Origin: Dichomitus squalens LYAD-421 SS1
Taxonomy: Eukaryota; Basidiomycota; Agaricomycetes; Polyporales; Polyporaceae
Direction: 5' to 3'
Length of the DNA stretch: 64,000 nucleotides
NCBI RefSeq assembly: GCF_000275845.1
Contig: NW_006766896.1
Span: 349,590 to 413,589 of the forward strand
Under the pieces are notes generated by a model, which saw only the letters and a list, made by a program, of their open reading frames with translations, was not told where the DNA came from and did no database searches. This document shows, piece by piece, positions 45,807 to 59,000 of the stretch. The position numbers and the translations under genes were made by a program. Each line of letters begins with the position of its first letter. Position 1 is the stretch's first letter.

Positions 45807-47669
45807 CCAGCCAAGCCAGCAGTAAGAAGCGAAAGCCTAGGCAAGAGAGCGCGTAGAAGCCTTTGTCAAGTTACTAGAGAGCGGGGAGTGAGTTGAATCA
45901 GAGCTGGCGCTGTCTTCCGATGGTGTGAGAGACTAAGATACGACAAAGAAAGTAGAGTAGGCAGGAGAACAATGCAGAGATCTACAGGCAAGCCCGAATG
46001 CCGAGTACTTGCTGAACATTGCATTTCCCGTTTCAGCCATCATTATGCTTATGTAAGCATCTTGGGAGCCGCGCGCCTGCTTTTGAGGTGCTCGCGGCCT
46101 CATCTGGCCACTTTCTTGCGACGAGTCGTGCTTTGACTAGTAAGTGCGAGTTTGCCTCTAAATTGCATCCCTTTAATTCCACTCAGCGTGTGCTTGACTC
46201 ATTGCGTCGCTACAGCCCCGCTAACAGCGCGCCTGAACGAGATGCCGACTAAATTTCCTGTCCAACGAGTCGCAGCAAGCAAAGCCATATCCAGAGATGA
46301 CTACATAGCAGAGTCTATTACGACAGATTGCGCATCTTGAGCAAGCTCGAAAACCCAAGGTTGGACTCGAGCCTACTTAGACTCCCTATACAGCTTCGAA
46401 TGCGGTCCAACACAGGCCCAGGTCCTCGCCGACATTGTCCTCGAGGCGTTCACCGCAGACACCGACGCGTCTATTTTACAGCTTCCAGGAGATGTGTCGC
46501 GACTCGTTCTCCTGCTTCCAGCTCCATTGTTGTGGATGCCATTCTCATTAAGTCTGATGTAGAACGAGCTTGAAGACTCAGCAGATAAATCATCGGATTC
46601 GAGTCCTCCATGACTAACTGGTGCACTACGGGCCTGTCATGAGTGTATTTCTTTTAAGGGTATCCACGGTTGAGGAATCATACGAAGCCGCTGTATGACA
46701 GGCAAATCACACTTATCAAGAAAGCTACGTCTCCTTTCTAAGCAGGGTTCCCGGACATAGAGAGGAATGGGAGGTGAATGTGAGGCAATGAGGTGCGCAC
46801 GCACCCTCCCTGCTTTTTTTATCTCTCATCAAGCTTTCTAACCTGTAACAAGTCCCGCCTGACTGCTGGTGCACGTGATGAACTACATAGCGCTATCAGG
46901 TCGAGAATGAGAAGAAGTAAGTGCTCTTCTGGTTGCAAGGGGTGATAGTTGGTAGGTGCGCTGACAGATGAGGTTGAAACACACATAGGATTCAAACCAA
47001 AATCGTGAATGACCAGGCGTGTAGATGAATCTGCATCAGAAGGTACGCTTGCTGTTTCTTGCGCTTTGATTGAAGGCGATGCGGAATGAGGCTTGCGTCA
47101 TAGAACCGTCGCAGCTTTCTCTAACGTCCAGCTCTCTTGGACGGAGCTCTCGCGTAAGCGTCAAAAGGAAAGATACGACGCGATTGAGCATAACGAAACG
47201 CACACGCCGCTTCCTAGCTATTTGTGGACGGCCTTCCGCATGCTACGCGTCTGTACATCTAACCTTAAGTGATAGATGCTACAGGATCTACTCGATGAGC
47301 TTCTGCCTTCGCTTCGGGATCTCGTAATCCGAAGTTTGTCCTACTGGCTCAAGTACTCTGATATCGCCTTCCTAGCCTTGCGCCAATCCCTTCGTCCCAC
47401 GAAACTTTGAGTGTGGGCTGAGTTAATATATGAATTCAGAGGACCACGAGTTCTAAGTTCGATAGTGAGGCTTCTAGACCCTCCCTGATGCGGATACAAG
47501 GGCGATTTAGTGAAATGAGAACCGCGCCCAACGCCGGCGAGCGAAGCCTTCTATCATATAATGGGTCATCAAGGTCACAGAATGGAATACAAATGCTCTC
47601 TCCTCCCTAGGCTTGCCATGAAGCACGTCCCGCAGACCCTGCCGAGTCTAGCCTCAGATCCCCGCTGTC
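45807..47669. other. Gene-poor region
   Basis: About 1.9 kb without a supportable gene. A frame near 46360-46565 (FECGPTQAQVLADIVLEAF, then LVLLLPAPLLWMPFSLSLM) looks protein-like but is short, lacks a start and is followed by stops, so it may be a relic of an unidentified gene. AT content is higher than in the genes around it. Confidence 0.4.
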
Positions 47670-49426
47670 ATGTCTACCTCGCAGACAGACCAGTTAGCTG
47701 CGCAATATGCTGGCTTGTATGTCACATCTCCTCCATTGGCAACCTTAAGTTACAGACACAAAAGATCCCGGAACACCATAGCATAACCGCAAATTATTGC
47801 TGGATCGCCGGATCAGGTATTCTGACTCAGTCGTAGTCCTTCACATTGAATAAAGAATCCCTAACGGGGGCGTACTACAGTCGTATTCTTCTACGATTCA
47901 CTTATCACAACAGGAGAAGAGATCCGGTGTTTTTGGGGACGAAAACTGACGGGCGCAGCTGTTTTATTTTGGCTCAACAAGTAAATCACCTTGCTTTCCC
48001 TCGTCTGCAATATAGGAACCGACTTCAAGATATCAGACAAGGTGGGTTATAATGACTTTTTTTCTCTGACCCGCAGGCTGACGCTGAACCTGATCTCATG
48101 AAACCATCAGAGGTGAGCGAATCCTCCACTTGTGCATAGCACGATTACTGGAGTTACTTATGCTTGTAGCTGTGCTTTCTCGATAATGGGGACTGCTGGT
48201 CTGAGTTACTCGCTTTACCTAGTTCTAGCAAGTGAGTAGTGCTTATCGTGTAGTCCATTCAGGAGCGATTCTCACAAATGCTGCCGTTCTAGGCTTTACG
48301 TCGATACGCGTTCATGCTTTGTTGAAGAGCTTGCCCTTATGCCTCATCACCTTTGTCTTATCCATAGTGCCTGTTGGAGTTAACTTCGTAGGGCTCCTTC
48401 ACAGCAGATGTGTTACCACCATGTTGACTTCTTTGAATGGTCAGGCGGTATTCCGGCTTGAGATCACGGGCCAGAACATTCCCCTTTTCGGATGTACTGA
48501 GATGGACAATATCACCACAAATCTCTCGCAAAAGTGATTTCTTGTTCAAGACAACAATATATGCAAGGTTCCTGATGACAGCGCGTCCTATTTGATCCAG
48601 ATGTAAGATACATATTCATGCCGGCTTTCGCTCATACCTGATGTGAATTGGGTCAGTTGTGATCATATCTCGTTCGTGCCTCATTACAGCAGACTGTCTT
48701 GCTTGTGGAGTTACATGGTTTGCCCTTGGACGATCCCATGTCTTTCGCCGTGCGGGGATGCTGCAAGGCAATATTTCCAGTGTTTTCTTAGTCGATGGTG
48801 CGCGCTGGTTTGCATGTGCATATCACATTCGTAAGACGTGACTGATAGAGCTTTGCCCACCGGCAGGACCGTCTATTTCTCGTGAGTCACACGCTCTCCA
48901 AGTACGACAAAGCTCACAATGCTAGCTCGGTTAGAACCTTGGTCGTCCTCAATTGTCCGCACCTGACTTTCACGTTGCTCTCTGTGATGCTATACTTTTT
49001 CTTCAATCAACAAATACTGACATTGACTGGCAGCAGATTGACCTGACTACGCTCGCCAGCACTAGCGCGATCACTACCTTCACAACCCCGTATGTGCATC
49101 TTCCGATCACTTACTCTGTGACATCACGCTGACGGATTATATATTTGCACTTGCGTTTTTGCCTGGGTAGAATATCCGCTATCCTCGTGTCGCGCTTCCT
49201 CCTGCGTCTACAGTCTCCGAGTCTCCGGGGTGTCGGTTCTATACCCTCTTCGCAGACTTCAGCAACGAATCTCGACCGATCTATCATTTTTGACCGAGTC
49301 TTTGGTTCGCTTGGGGCTTCAATTGCGCGCGATGATTATCTTCAGACGGATGATAAGACGGGCGCGGAGGGGAACAACGTGGACGGAGATGTGACAGGAG
49401 AACCCACCGAGATCTCTAGGGAGTAG
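47670..49426 (+). pseudogene. DUF6533-type membrane protein, copy D (broken)
   Basis: The fourth family member, on the opposite strand and 30 kb away from the others. It has the same exon plan: MSTSQTDQLAAQYAG with a GTATGT donor, ITANYCWIAGS, FFYDSLITTGEEIRCFWG and GAAVLFWLNK. A stop codon (TAA, 47982-47984) then replaces the tyrosine of the conserved NKY. The short exon before the second helix also shows no open phase. Downstream exons remain recognisable: FTSIRVHALLKSLPLCLITF, SRSCLITADCLACGVTWFAL, and ISAILVSRFLLRLQSPSLR to the acidic end GEPTEISRE at 49426. Lesions sit early, so no working protein is expected unless a downstream start is used. Confidence 0.7.
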
Positions 49427-49948
49427 TGCTCTGACCAGCTTACCGTATATATGACCAATATTAGCCTGTATTTTCACTTGAGATAACCCAGAATGACTAT
49501 TCACATCGCTGGGAACGGCGGTGCACGGCGACGACAGTACCTCTAAACTTGCGGCTGTATCGTACTCTGCAATCGCCCTGTAGGTCAACAAGCAGTTCCT
49601 TATGAAAACGTGCACACGACTCGAACACCACGCGAATCAAGTTGCAATGTGAAGCTTTCAAGTAATCAACGGAATCATTGTTGATAGATGACAGGTATGC
49701 AGGTATACGTACAAGGCGGTGGTTCAAAAATGAGTAACGGACAACCAGGAACAAGGCCGCACGAAATCCAAAGCTGGCTGCGAGGGCTCTCCCGATGTCA
49801 TGCATTCAACCCGGCAGCGAGTGGCGTACAGGCCACAACGATGTTCCTTTGTATGCAGGTCGAGTGGAGCAGAGACATTACCAATATGACCAAAGAGTAT
49901 TCTCTCGAGCAAACTAAAGCGAGATGTTGGGCATACGTATCGTATTCA
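49427..49948. other. Convergent intergenic region
   Basis: The 3' flanks of DUF6533 copy D (+) and of the MFS transporter (-). No gene was seen. Confidence 0.45.
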
Positions 49949-52262
49949 TTACAGGACGTATCTGAAATCTCTATTCTGGACATCCGTCAAATCCAAAAAT
50001 TCCTAACGCACGCTACGTCAGCTGAGGAGCTGAACAGCGGATCTACAAGACGTACCTTGTCCACGCGACGTTCGGTTCGTGTACCATCGGGTAAGACAAC
50101 CTCAATATAGAAGTCCTCATATTTATCGTCCACAGGCTCCGCATCTCGTTTCTTGTTCTCGCGTGCGAGTAGAGCTCGGATAACGAGCAACAAGAGCGGA
50201 CAGATGACGTAGCTGATACCGATAATAATCCACGGCACATGGTTTCTGTACCGTTCCCGGCGTGAGCATGTTATGCGACCCCTGAGACGAAGAGGATCTG
50301 AGTACGCACCGAGGCCTATACTTCGCCTGCCACATGAACGGCGCCGACGCGTTGCCGACGCAATAGGCGATCAGCATAATCGCGTTGACGGTTACACGCT
50401 TCGTGTGTCCGGCAGTAACGCTCGACAGCCACGACAAAGAGAGGACGAAGCCAGTCGTGCCGACGCCAGTGAGCCATTACCCGAAAAGCAGCCCGACTTT
50501 GTCGCTCCATGGGAGGAAGTTGATCAGGAGCACTCCAAGGATGTTAGGTACGAAGTAGATGGCGCCGACGTACGCGCGGCTATCCTTGTAGCGCGCAGCC
50601 AGTTGGACGCCAGTGAATATAGTAACGATTTCAATGACGCCGTCTACGCAGCCGAGGAGAGTCGTCTGGAGGTTCGTGAAGCCGAACGAAGAGACAATGA
50701 TTTGTCTCTGGTTCGTCAAGCTGTTCGGGATGTTATCGAGCGCCGAGAAGAGCGCGAAGAGCCAGGTCTTCGGATCAGTGAGAGCTTCGTAGAACCTGCA
50801 ACAGATGAGGAGACGAAGACAGGTAGTGGTGACGTAGACACGCACTGCTCGATCTTGAAGTGCTTGTTCTCGACACCGGTTTGGTTTTCCTGCTAAAGTC
50901 TGAGTGTCCGATCGGACCCATATGATAACATGCTAGGGCAGACCTGGATACGTTTGACCGCTTTAGCACGTTCGTCCTGCGTCAGGAACCACGCGTTCGT
51001 AGGCGAGTCAGGGAAAAGAAACCTATATCAAATGGTGAATTGGCCGTCGACGTGAATCTTCGTCGCACTTACCAATACAGAACGGCCACGATGATAGTCA
51101 GACCTCCCGTAATGACCATGAGCCTACGCGGCCTCGTCAAGGACTCATCCACGCTGGAAAAGATGAGCAGTACGCACCATTGCCATGGCTCGAAGTTCTT
51201 GGTCTTGATATGCAAGGTCCCGAAGCTCAGGAAACCAGAGATGATCTGGGCTGTGAAAGACGCGACCCGACTAAGCATAAGGCCATGCCAATGCAACTGT
51301 CTACTACGCACCTGTTCCATTCATCAAGACTGCCGGACGTCAAAGGGTAGTCAGCTCACAAGCACCACACGACAGAGAGCTATCTTTGCTCTAGGCGACA
51401 CTCACACCAGTACCCGACTCGCAGGGTCTGCTCTTTGCGTGTGTAGAACATAGAGCTGACGATCAAAAAGCCAGCGGTGATAGAGCCTTCGCACATGCCC
51501 AAGATTAAGCGGACAGCGAATAGTCCACCAAAGCTCTTGCATGCCGCGTGCGAACACAGCGCCACGCCCCACACAAAGATATTGGCGCTGCAAAGTATCA
51601 GTCAGCTGCCGCGCTAAGGCCGCTCGAGTTGCGCGAGAGCATCGCACCTCATCCATTTGCCAACGGGGAATCGTTGAAGAGCAAGGTTCTGGGGGTATTC
51701 GAAGACGAGGTAGCTGAGGTAGAATATCGTTCCGAGCCTGAGAGACACGTCAACGACAGGAAGGTTCGGGTCTGGAAAGGGTGTCGTACCAGTTATACCT
51801 GAATGGTACAAATTGAGTTAAGGGGTAGAGAGAGCGTGGAGGGGCGGGACGTACTGGTTAGTCGTGAGGTGCGTTGCGGTCCTTAGACACAGATTAGACC
51901 AGTTGCAAGAGCACTCCTCGTATTGCGTCATTTACCTGATGCCTAGGATAGCCGAGCTTCCTAATGTCGTCTTGTCCATGAATTGAACCCAATAAAGAGC
52001 TGACAACCAACATATCGTAGTCGTAGTGAGCTACCGTATCAGAAGAGCGGATCAACTTGAGCTTACTGCACATGAGAGGCAGGACATGCCAGTCAATCTT
52101 CTTCCGGATCCTGTTAGCCTCTTCCGGGCTCAGCTCCTCGTCAAGAGCCGCTGCGAGCTGAGCAGCGGTATCGACCTCCTTATCCGCGACGGCCACATGC
52201 GTAACGCCGACGTCGACAACGTTCTTCTCGTCCGAGTCACCAAAGGATCCCTTGGTACTCAT
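49949..52262 (-). CDS. MFS transporter, allantoate permease (Dal5) family, with one in-frame stop
   Basis: The start at 52262 opens MSTKGSFGDSDEKNVVDV. Early exons are 52262-52067, 51999-51936, 51881-51855 (27 nt), a 9-nt micro-exon 51798-51790, and one from 51737. Together they read LYWVQFMDKTTLGSSAILG and then TTNQYNWLGTIFYLSYLVF followed by EYPQNLALQRFPVGKW. Later parts give WGVALCSHAACKSFGGLFAV, GMCEGSITAGFLIVSSMFY, EALTDPKTWLFALFSALDN and LLINFLPWSDKVGLLFG. The last exon is 50002-49949, ending FLDLTDVQNRDFRYVL. These are the signatures of 12-helix anion:cation symporters for allantoate, nicotinate, pantothenate or similar acids. A TAA at 50477-50479 interrupts helix 10-11 between LLFG and WLTGVGTTGF; everything after it is still conserved. 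It is either a recently killed gene or allele, or a base error. Confidence 0.8.
50477..50479 (-). other. In-frame TAA in the MFS transporter
   Basis: The codon between LLFG and WLTGVG, usually an aromatic residue in this family, reads TAA. One base change from TAT or TAC would explain it. The frame is open and conserved for more than 100 bases on both sides. Confidence 0.85.
51790..51798 (-). other. 9-nt micro-exon of the MFS transporter gene
   Basis: The nine bases GTATAACTG are flanked by CAG upstream and GTACGA downstream. Joined to the exon ending AACCA (51855) and the exon starting GCTCGG (51737), they restore codons for N-Q-Y-N-W-L-G, an invariant part of Dal5-family transporters. The flanking introns are 56 and 52 nt, normal for this genome. 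Confidence 0.85.
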
Positions 52263-55200
52263 CTTGAACGACGGTCGCGATGATTGGGAGGGACGGCCAA
52301 AGTCGCGGGAATCGCTTGGAGCCGTTGGCTCTATAAGGCGCCATCAAGAAGCCGCGCCCGATAGCGTTATCCATGTGATGATACGAGGTTCTCAGGCTGT
52401 CTATTCTTCCGTCTCGGTATAGCTCCAGTGGAATCGCTCTACTTCTCCGCTCAGTGTCCCTTATCATCCACGAGAGGCACGGGTTGCAATATTTACCGTC
52501 TTGGCGCCTGGAAGGACGCTCGTGGGAATGCTCTTCCGCAGAATTCTACGCGAGGCAAGGGCGATATCAGTAAGGAGGCCTTGAGAGCCCAATGAAGCTA
52601 ATGGACCAAAATTTCAATAGAACGTCAGCCACGGCGATCTAGACGATCGGGGTATCTTCAAGTAAGTACCTATGTCGTAGCGTATCGCATCCTCCTCCGA
52701 GTGATCGGTGGAGCCCCACCATTAGATAGTACCGGGCTTGCCGTGAACTTCTCATATAACCTGTGGTGAGCCCAGCGCAAAGGTACAGTCCTCCGCAGTA
52801 GATGAGCCTATCTGTGCCAAGAACAGGATGAGCAAACTGCCAATTATACCCCCTTCCGTTGGCAGCACATCGTCGGGCAGAGGTCCTCGCCGCCGTCTCA
52901 AGAACTTGTCATATGCATCGAGGGCAAGCTGCGCGAGCTGCACACGTAGCGAAAGTTCCCAGTGCTGCTGACACCAATGTGCATCACACCCAGTACTAAG
53001 CATTCAAAGGCCAGCGGCAAGGATGTGTTCAGCCCGGTAGTGAACGAGTGTGCAGATGTTCCGGAGCTCGATGTGGCATACCCAGTTTCCGGGGTCCGCC
53101 AAGTCGGGCGTCTGACGGAGCTCCGCAACTCGCGGAACCTGGCCTGCACTAATCTCTCTTCGTCCCAACCAACTTGCAGTGTCCCGGAGAACAGATTATG
53201 CTCTTAAGTACCTGAGGGGACTTGTCATGTGCTGCCCCTTTGAAGTATGTTCCCGCTTTGTGCGATGCCTCGAGTCATTCTATTCGACCGGACTCCCTGG
53301 CATCGTGTCTCTTGTAGCAATTCTCCGTACAAATCGTTGCTCACGACGAACTGAGGCAGCCATTCATCACCCCTAGGTTTCTACGGGGAAGCTCGGTAAT
53401 TGATGTTTGTGTGAGCAGCTAGGAATGCGGTCCAGGGCTAGAGGTGGGCATGTTGTAGGAATGTTAGCCTAAGTATGTTTTCTCCTGATAGTTCCCTCTT
53501 CTAGGTTGACTATGTGATACACAGCGCGACGCGATCTGCTACTCTGCAGTCGGGCAAGTGTCGATTCTGCCTGTCCACCATGCAGACGGCCGCCATTGGT
53601 GAAACGTCTCTTCGATGCTCGGGTTTCCCTCTAGCCAACTGGGGGGGCTGAGAACGCTGTTGTCCGATGCTACGCAGCGAAGAAATCAGTCGTCTGTTGA
53701 TACTGGTGTAGTATAAGCCCTCTGCGCACAATGCAGAAGCATACAAGTTGTCTTACAAGTGCTGCGCTCATCGTACAGCTTGTGCACGGTGTCCTGTGGT
53801 GTTCTGAGTCTACTGCATTCTAGAAAGTGGCAGTCTATGCACGCTATACTCTGGGAGGACGGAAAACGATGGTATTGGGCGCGCGCTACGGAAGCTGCGC
53901 GGGACCACCGAGTCCGTGTCGCCGCCGCTCTCTCGCGCGACCGGTGGGCCGAGCTCAAGCCGGCGAAAGGCGAATGTACCTGATACATGAGACGTAGCTA
54001 AGCGAAACCAAAAATGGGGCAGCGGAAGGGCGGGTGAAAACGAACGCTCGAGGAGAAACGAAAGCTCGAGGAGCGCGAGCTCCCGAAGGGCGAGGGGACG
54101 AGGATCCTGGGCTGCGAGCCCTTAACCTATATATTACTAGAGACAAAGCAGATGTAAAGCGGCGAGGGGGTGGCACGAGTTACGCTGTCATAGACCCTGG
54201 ACAATAATCATTGTCCAAAACACTTGTCTGCTGCGCAATTCATTTCACATCGGGTCAATAGATGTCGCAGAGTTGAGAAGCCCAGTAGTCTGTTTCAGGG
54301 CAATTTGCTATCATGTCTCGCGATCAACAATGCGCCCCGCTGGCAATCATGATCTTGCTGCTTGTAGTAAGTAGTCTATGTGTGTGTTGTATTTTGCTTG
54401 CCGGCGGGTCACATATCTAGGTCTGTTCATACCTCTTGACATTCGGCAAAGACGTTACTCAAGCTCGGATTGCCGCCGCGGTGTCGAACTTCATCCTAGC
54501 CAGATCTTCGATCGCGACCTTATGTCATGTTGCTCTCTGAACCCCAATATGTTCGACGACCCCTCTTGTCACACATCCCACTATGGAATGGAAAGTTGTC
54601 GCCCCCAAGCTCTCGGTATCACACCCGTATTTCTCCGCTCTTGTTTCGCCCCACGCGCAACTCTGTGTTGTCATCATGGCGGATTCAGCAGTTTCTCCGC
54701 ACCTTGGCGAAGATAATTGCACAAGTATCAGCGCCCTACCTTCCGACGGCTGGCGTGCCCCCCAGTGCTTCTGAACTTCGAGGCGATCTCTTGTGACCGG
54801 CCATCGCGGAGACTTGTCACCGCAGACGGTCACCAGACGCATCAACTCCTGCGGGCTGACGTTAGAGGCCTCGATACTTCAATCTGACTTCTGTCAATTG
54901 TTCTTGCGGCGATATTATTCAACCGAAACCATAACTGACTTGCCGCCTAGAGGATTTCCGCAGCGTTCAAGTAAGTATAGCGATGTGTGCGCGGTGCCGT
55001 TCGGCAAATCGGGCTGTTCCGCGGGGATCAGTGGCACAACGTGGACGGGGCGCTAACTGACAGTAGTAGCCGGGGGAGACCGTTTCATACCAGCCGTTCG
55101 CAGCCTGGCCCTCCCACCTTGAAACTGGCGTTTGTTCACGGCAAACTGTGCGGTAAGGAGCGTAAGTAAAGCAAAATCGGTTGATGCGGGTATGTAGCTG

Positions 55201-56067
55201 CCGCATTGTCGGGAAGCGGTAGGATGGGTGCTAGATCAAGACAATATCGTCAACGTTTGGCGTTGGAGCTCGGGCTCGAGCCTGGTCGGACGTTGAGAGG
55301 CACATTCCGTAGACGGCCAAGTCTCTCTTCTACCGCCTGTTGGTCAGAACACCACGCTCCCAATCAGTAGATGCGGGAGTCTTCTGTTCATCCGGCACGG
55401 CGAGGATAGGGATCACCATGCGTCCGTCGTCTCGTAACGATGATATTCTGGAGGAAGATTTGTCCTTACGAAGTATGTTGCCACGCTTGTCTTCCGTTTT
55501 CCGGCTCGTTCAGCATGCATGGGAAAGTCGGTGACCCGATTTCTATTCTCATTACACGACGGATTCCTGACTCATGGCATGAAGGTCCCACAGAAGCACT
55601 TCACTCTCAATCGACATCTGCACAGGATACCTAAGCAGAGCAGGGCAATGACAAGCAGCAAGCTGATATCGCCATAAGCCTCGCTCACTCTGCCACAGCT
55701 CGTAGAGCGCACAAATGATCTTCGGATCAGCGCTTGCTCAGTATCCGACAGAGGCTTCGTTCCGCGGCTATGTCTTCTGTCTCCCATGGTTATCCTCCCG
55801 CGCAGATACCAGCGTCCCAGCGAAGTGCACCCCGGATCCCAGCTACGTGGTTCATACATGCCAGATCGCACCGGCTACGGCTGCAGTACCGATGGGCGCA
55901 TTAAGGGGTCCGATCTTCTCTTCCATCACGCTCACGCGAAGCCTCAACAAGAAGTCTGCCCTGCGGAGCGACCTGGACAGACCTTATAAACCCTACCGCG
56001 ACAGAGCGACAGGACTTCAAACGAACCCCCCCCTCACTGCTTGTCGCACCTGCTGTCTTGCATTACG
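52263..56067. other. Gene-poor region between transporter and NRPS-like gene
   Basis: About 3.8 kb without a recognisable gene on either strand. A minus-strand stretch near 52790-52990 (YDKFLRRRRGPLPDDVLP, then GGIIGSLLILFLAQIGSS) looks protein-like, but I cannot connect it to a family or extend it. Near 54030-54110 GAACGCTCGAGGAG-type words repeat imperfectly (CTCGAGGAG near 54046 and 54065). The last few hundred bases must carry the promoter of the gene at 56068. Confidence 0.45.
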
Positions 56068-59000
56068 ATGTCCCTCAAGAACGCGCCCGGATTCTACAAC
56101 CCCGCAGTGCACACCTACCAGGGAGCCAGCAGCAAGACTTTCACGCCTCCTGGATTAGACACGTCCCTGACGATCCCGGAACTCTTCGAGTTCCACGCGA
56201 AGCACAGCGCGGAGCATCCCGTCTTCGTTTACGCCGACGACGACCAAAAGGAGCATGTCATCCACTTCCGAGAGGTATGGCGCGCCATCCGGAAGTCCGC
56301 AACGCTTTCGTCCGCACATTACAACCAGCTGGCGAAGTACTATGAGGAGGCGCAAGTGGGCAAGAGCGAGGATGATCCCCCTGTCATCGGTATCCTCGCG
56401 ACAGCAGGTGCGCATGAGCCCGTCCCACAGTCCATCATTCCGCGGCTCTGCGTGTGTTCTTCTGGCTGACATGGAAGTTCCTCGCGCTCCGCTCGTCTAG
56501 ACTCAATAACATTCTACACCCTGAAAGTCGGTCTCATGTATCTCGGCCTTACGCCCTTCCCGATCTCGACACGTAACTCGGCGATCGCGGTCGCGCACCT
56601 TGTCTCTAAGACCGGCGTCAAGCAGATGTACGTGAGCGCGGACCCCGCAATGCAGCGCCTCGCGCAAGAAGCCAATGAGATTCTCGCGAAGGATGGAAAC
56701 GAGTTCGAGCCGCTTCCCATGCCCACGTTCGAGGATCTCTATGGCCCGGGCGGGGACGAGAACCTGCTGCCCATGGGAAAGGTCAGTCCGACGAAGACGT
56801 GTGTCATTCTGCATTCGTCTGGTAAGTTCAGTTCCTTGAAGGCGCGGGCGGATTTTCGGTGCTGCTACTTGCACCGACCCCGATGCTCATGGATCATGAC
56901 ACAGGCTCTACGGCGTTCCCGAAGCCGATCAAGTTCCTGGACAAGAACTTCAGGAAGTGGGGGACGTTCGTATGTGAGTGGCTCGCCCGGTCCGATGCGG
57001 CTAATTCTAAAATAGGCCAATTTGCAGATTTCGGAGAGTTCGACTTCTGTGGGGTGCGCGTCGGCGGCCAGGCGAACCCTATGTTCCGTATGTGACCTTA
57101 TCGGCGGCTTCTGTTCTGGACGCTGAATTGCTCCCTTTCAGACGTAATGGGTTCGCTCATGATGACTTGGTCGGTGGGTCGCTCTTCACTACCTTGATCA
57201 TGAATCGCCGTGCCGATGAGTTCGCGCTTCAGATATACGCTGGTGTCATCTGGACGATGTTCAAGCCGTCCACCCCACCCGTGGTGCCGACTCCAGAGTT
57301 GTATTTGCAGTCTGCCATCTCAACTCACACTGAGATTGTGTACTGCGTCCCGGCATTCATCGAGGTAGAGCGCTCGAGTAACGCAGTATAAGCAATGACT
57401 GACCATGGTGTAGGCATGGGCGCGGGATCCAGAGAACATGCCCAGAATCAAGACACTCCGGGCGATGGTACGAAACATCGTTTGGCGCGTCCGAGGAATG
57501 GACCTAACCTCCGGCGGACCGATAGATCTATGCCGGCGCGCCGATGAACAAGCAGATCGGCGATCGCCTCGCGTCCGAGGACATCGCGCTCATTCCGTTC
57601 TATGGCTCGTGAGTGTCCTTTCCCGATTTGATGTCTCGGGTGTGGATCCTCCTATGAAGGGCGCTGCTCATGGGACATTCTCTTAGCACCGAGATCGGCG
57701 CCGTTGTGCGCCTGATCCCGAACCCGAAGACGATGTACAAGACAGATTGGGACTATTTCCAGATTTCCCCGCACATAGACATTCGCTTGATCCCTCAAGA
57801 GGAGCAGCCAGGAATTTTTGAACCTGTGGCATTTGTGCGCTTCCCTCGTTGGATCGGCACAGTTGAGTGCGCCTTCTCACTAGCATCTTTCAGGACTCGC
57901 CAACCTTCACGCCAAATGTCTTCAACTCGGTCATCGATGGCCGCCCGGCGTACTCGACAAGCGACCTTGTCCAGCAGCATCCGACCAAGCATAATCTCTT
58001 CCGGGTGTTCGGTCGTGCCGACGACCAACTGATGCTATCGACTGGTGAGAAGGTGAGTGAAAGAACGTCCCCCTTTTGAACGAGGAAATAGAGCCTGAAG
58101 TGACCCATTCATGACAGACGAACCCAGCACCACTAGGTGAGGTTCATATCAGACTTGGAAGGATAACTTGGTCATTGAACTGATGGGGTCCTTGCCTCTG
58201 TATAGAGGCGATCTTGGTCCAGGACCCTCATGTCCATGCATGCCTTATGTTTGGACGGGGACGTTTCCAGAACGGCATCCTCATCCAGCCCAAGGACACT
58301 TTCGATCCCAGTGACGAGGCGAAACTCGAAGAGTACAGAAACAAGATATGGTGTGTAGCGTATGCTTCCATATATCAATATTCAAATTTCACTGAAGGGA
58401 ATGCGACAGGCCTTCGATCGAGAAGATGAACGCCTTTGCTCCCTCTCATTCCCGCGTGTTCAAAGAGGTGCGTTAGACGGTGCCTCGCTGCAATCGCAGT
58501 ACACTTACAGCAACTGTACAGATGATCATGGTGACGAAGCCGGACAAGCCCTTGGAGTACACTGCTAAGGGCACCCCTCGCCGGCAGGTCTGCCTCGCAG
58601 CGTATGCCGATGAGATCGACGCCTTGTACAAGCGGGTCGAGGAATCCTCGCAGATCGACCTCCCCCCTCCGCGCAACTGGACTCCCGCGTCCATCCACGA
58701 GTTCGTCGGGGACATCGTGAAGAAGGTCATGAAGAACGCGAGCATCCAGGCGGACGACGACCTCTTCCTCCAGGGCTGCGACAGCCTGCAGGCGACGTGG
58801 ATCCGGAACACGCTCATCCACGCGCTCCGCTCCTCCTCGAGCGTGAACACGCACGACATCCCGTCCGGCTTCGTCTACGCGCACCCGAGCATCAGCGCGC
58901 TCTCTGCATACCTTGCCAGCTTGTTCTCGGGCAAGACTGTCGACAAGGACGTGGACCGCGCTGCGGGCATCGAGCGCATGGTCGCGCTGCTCGACAAGTA

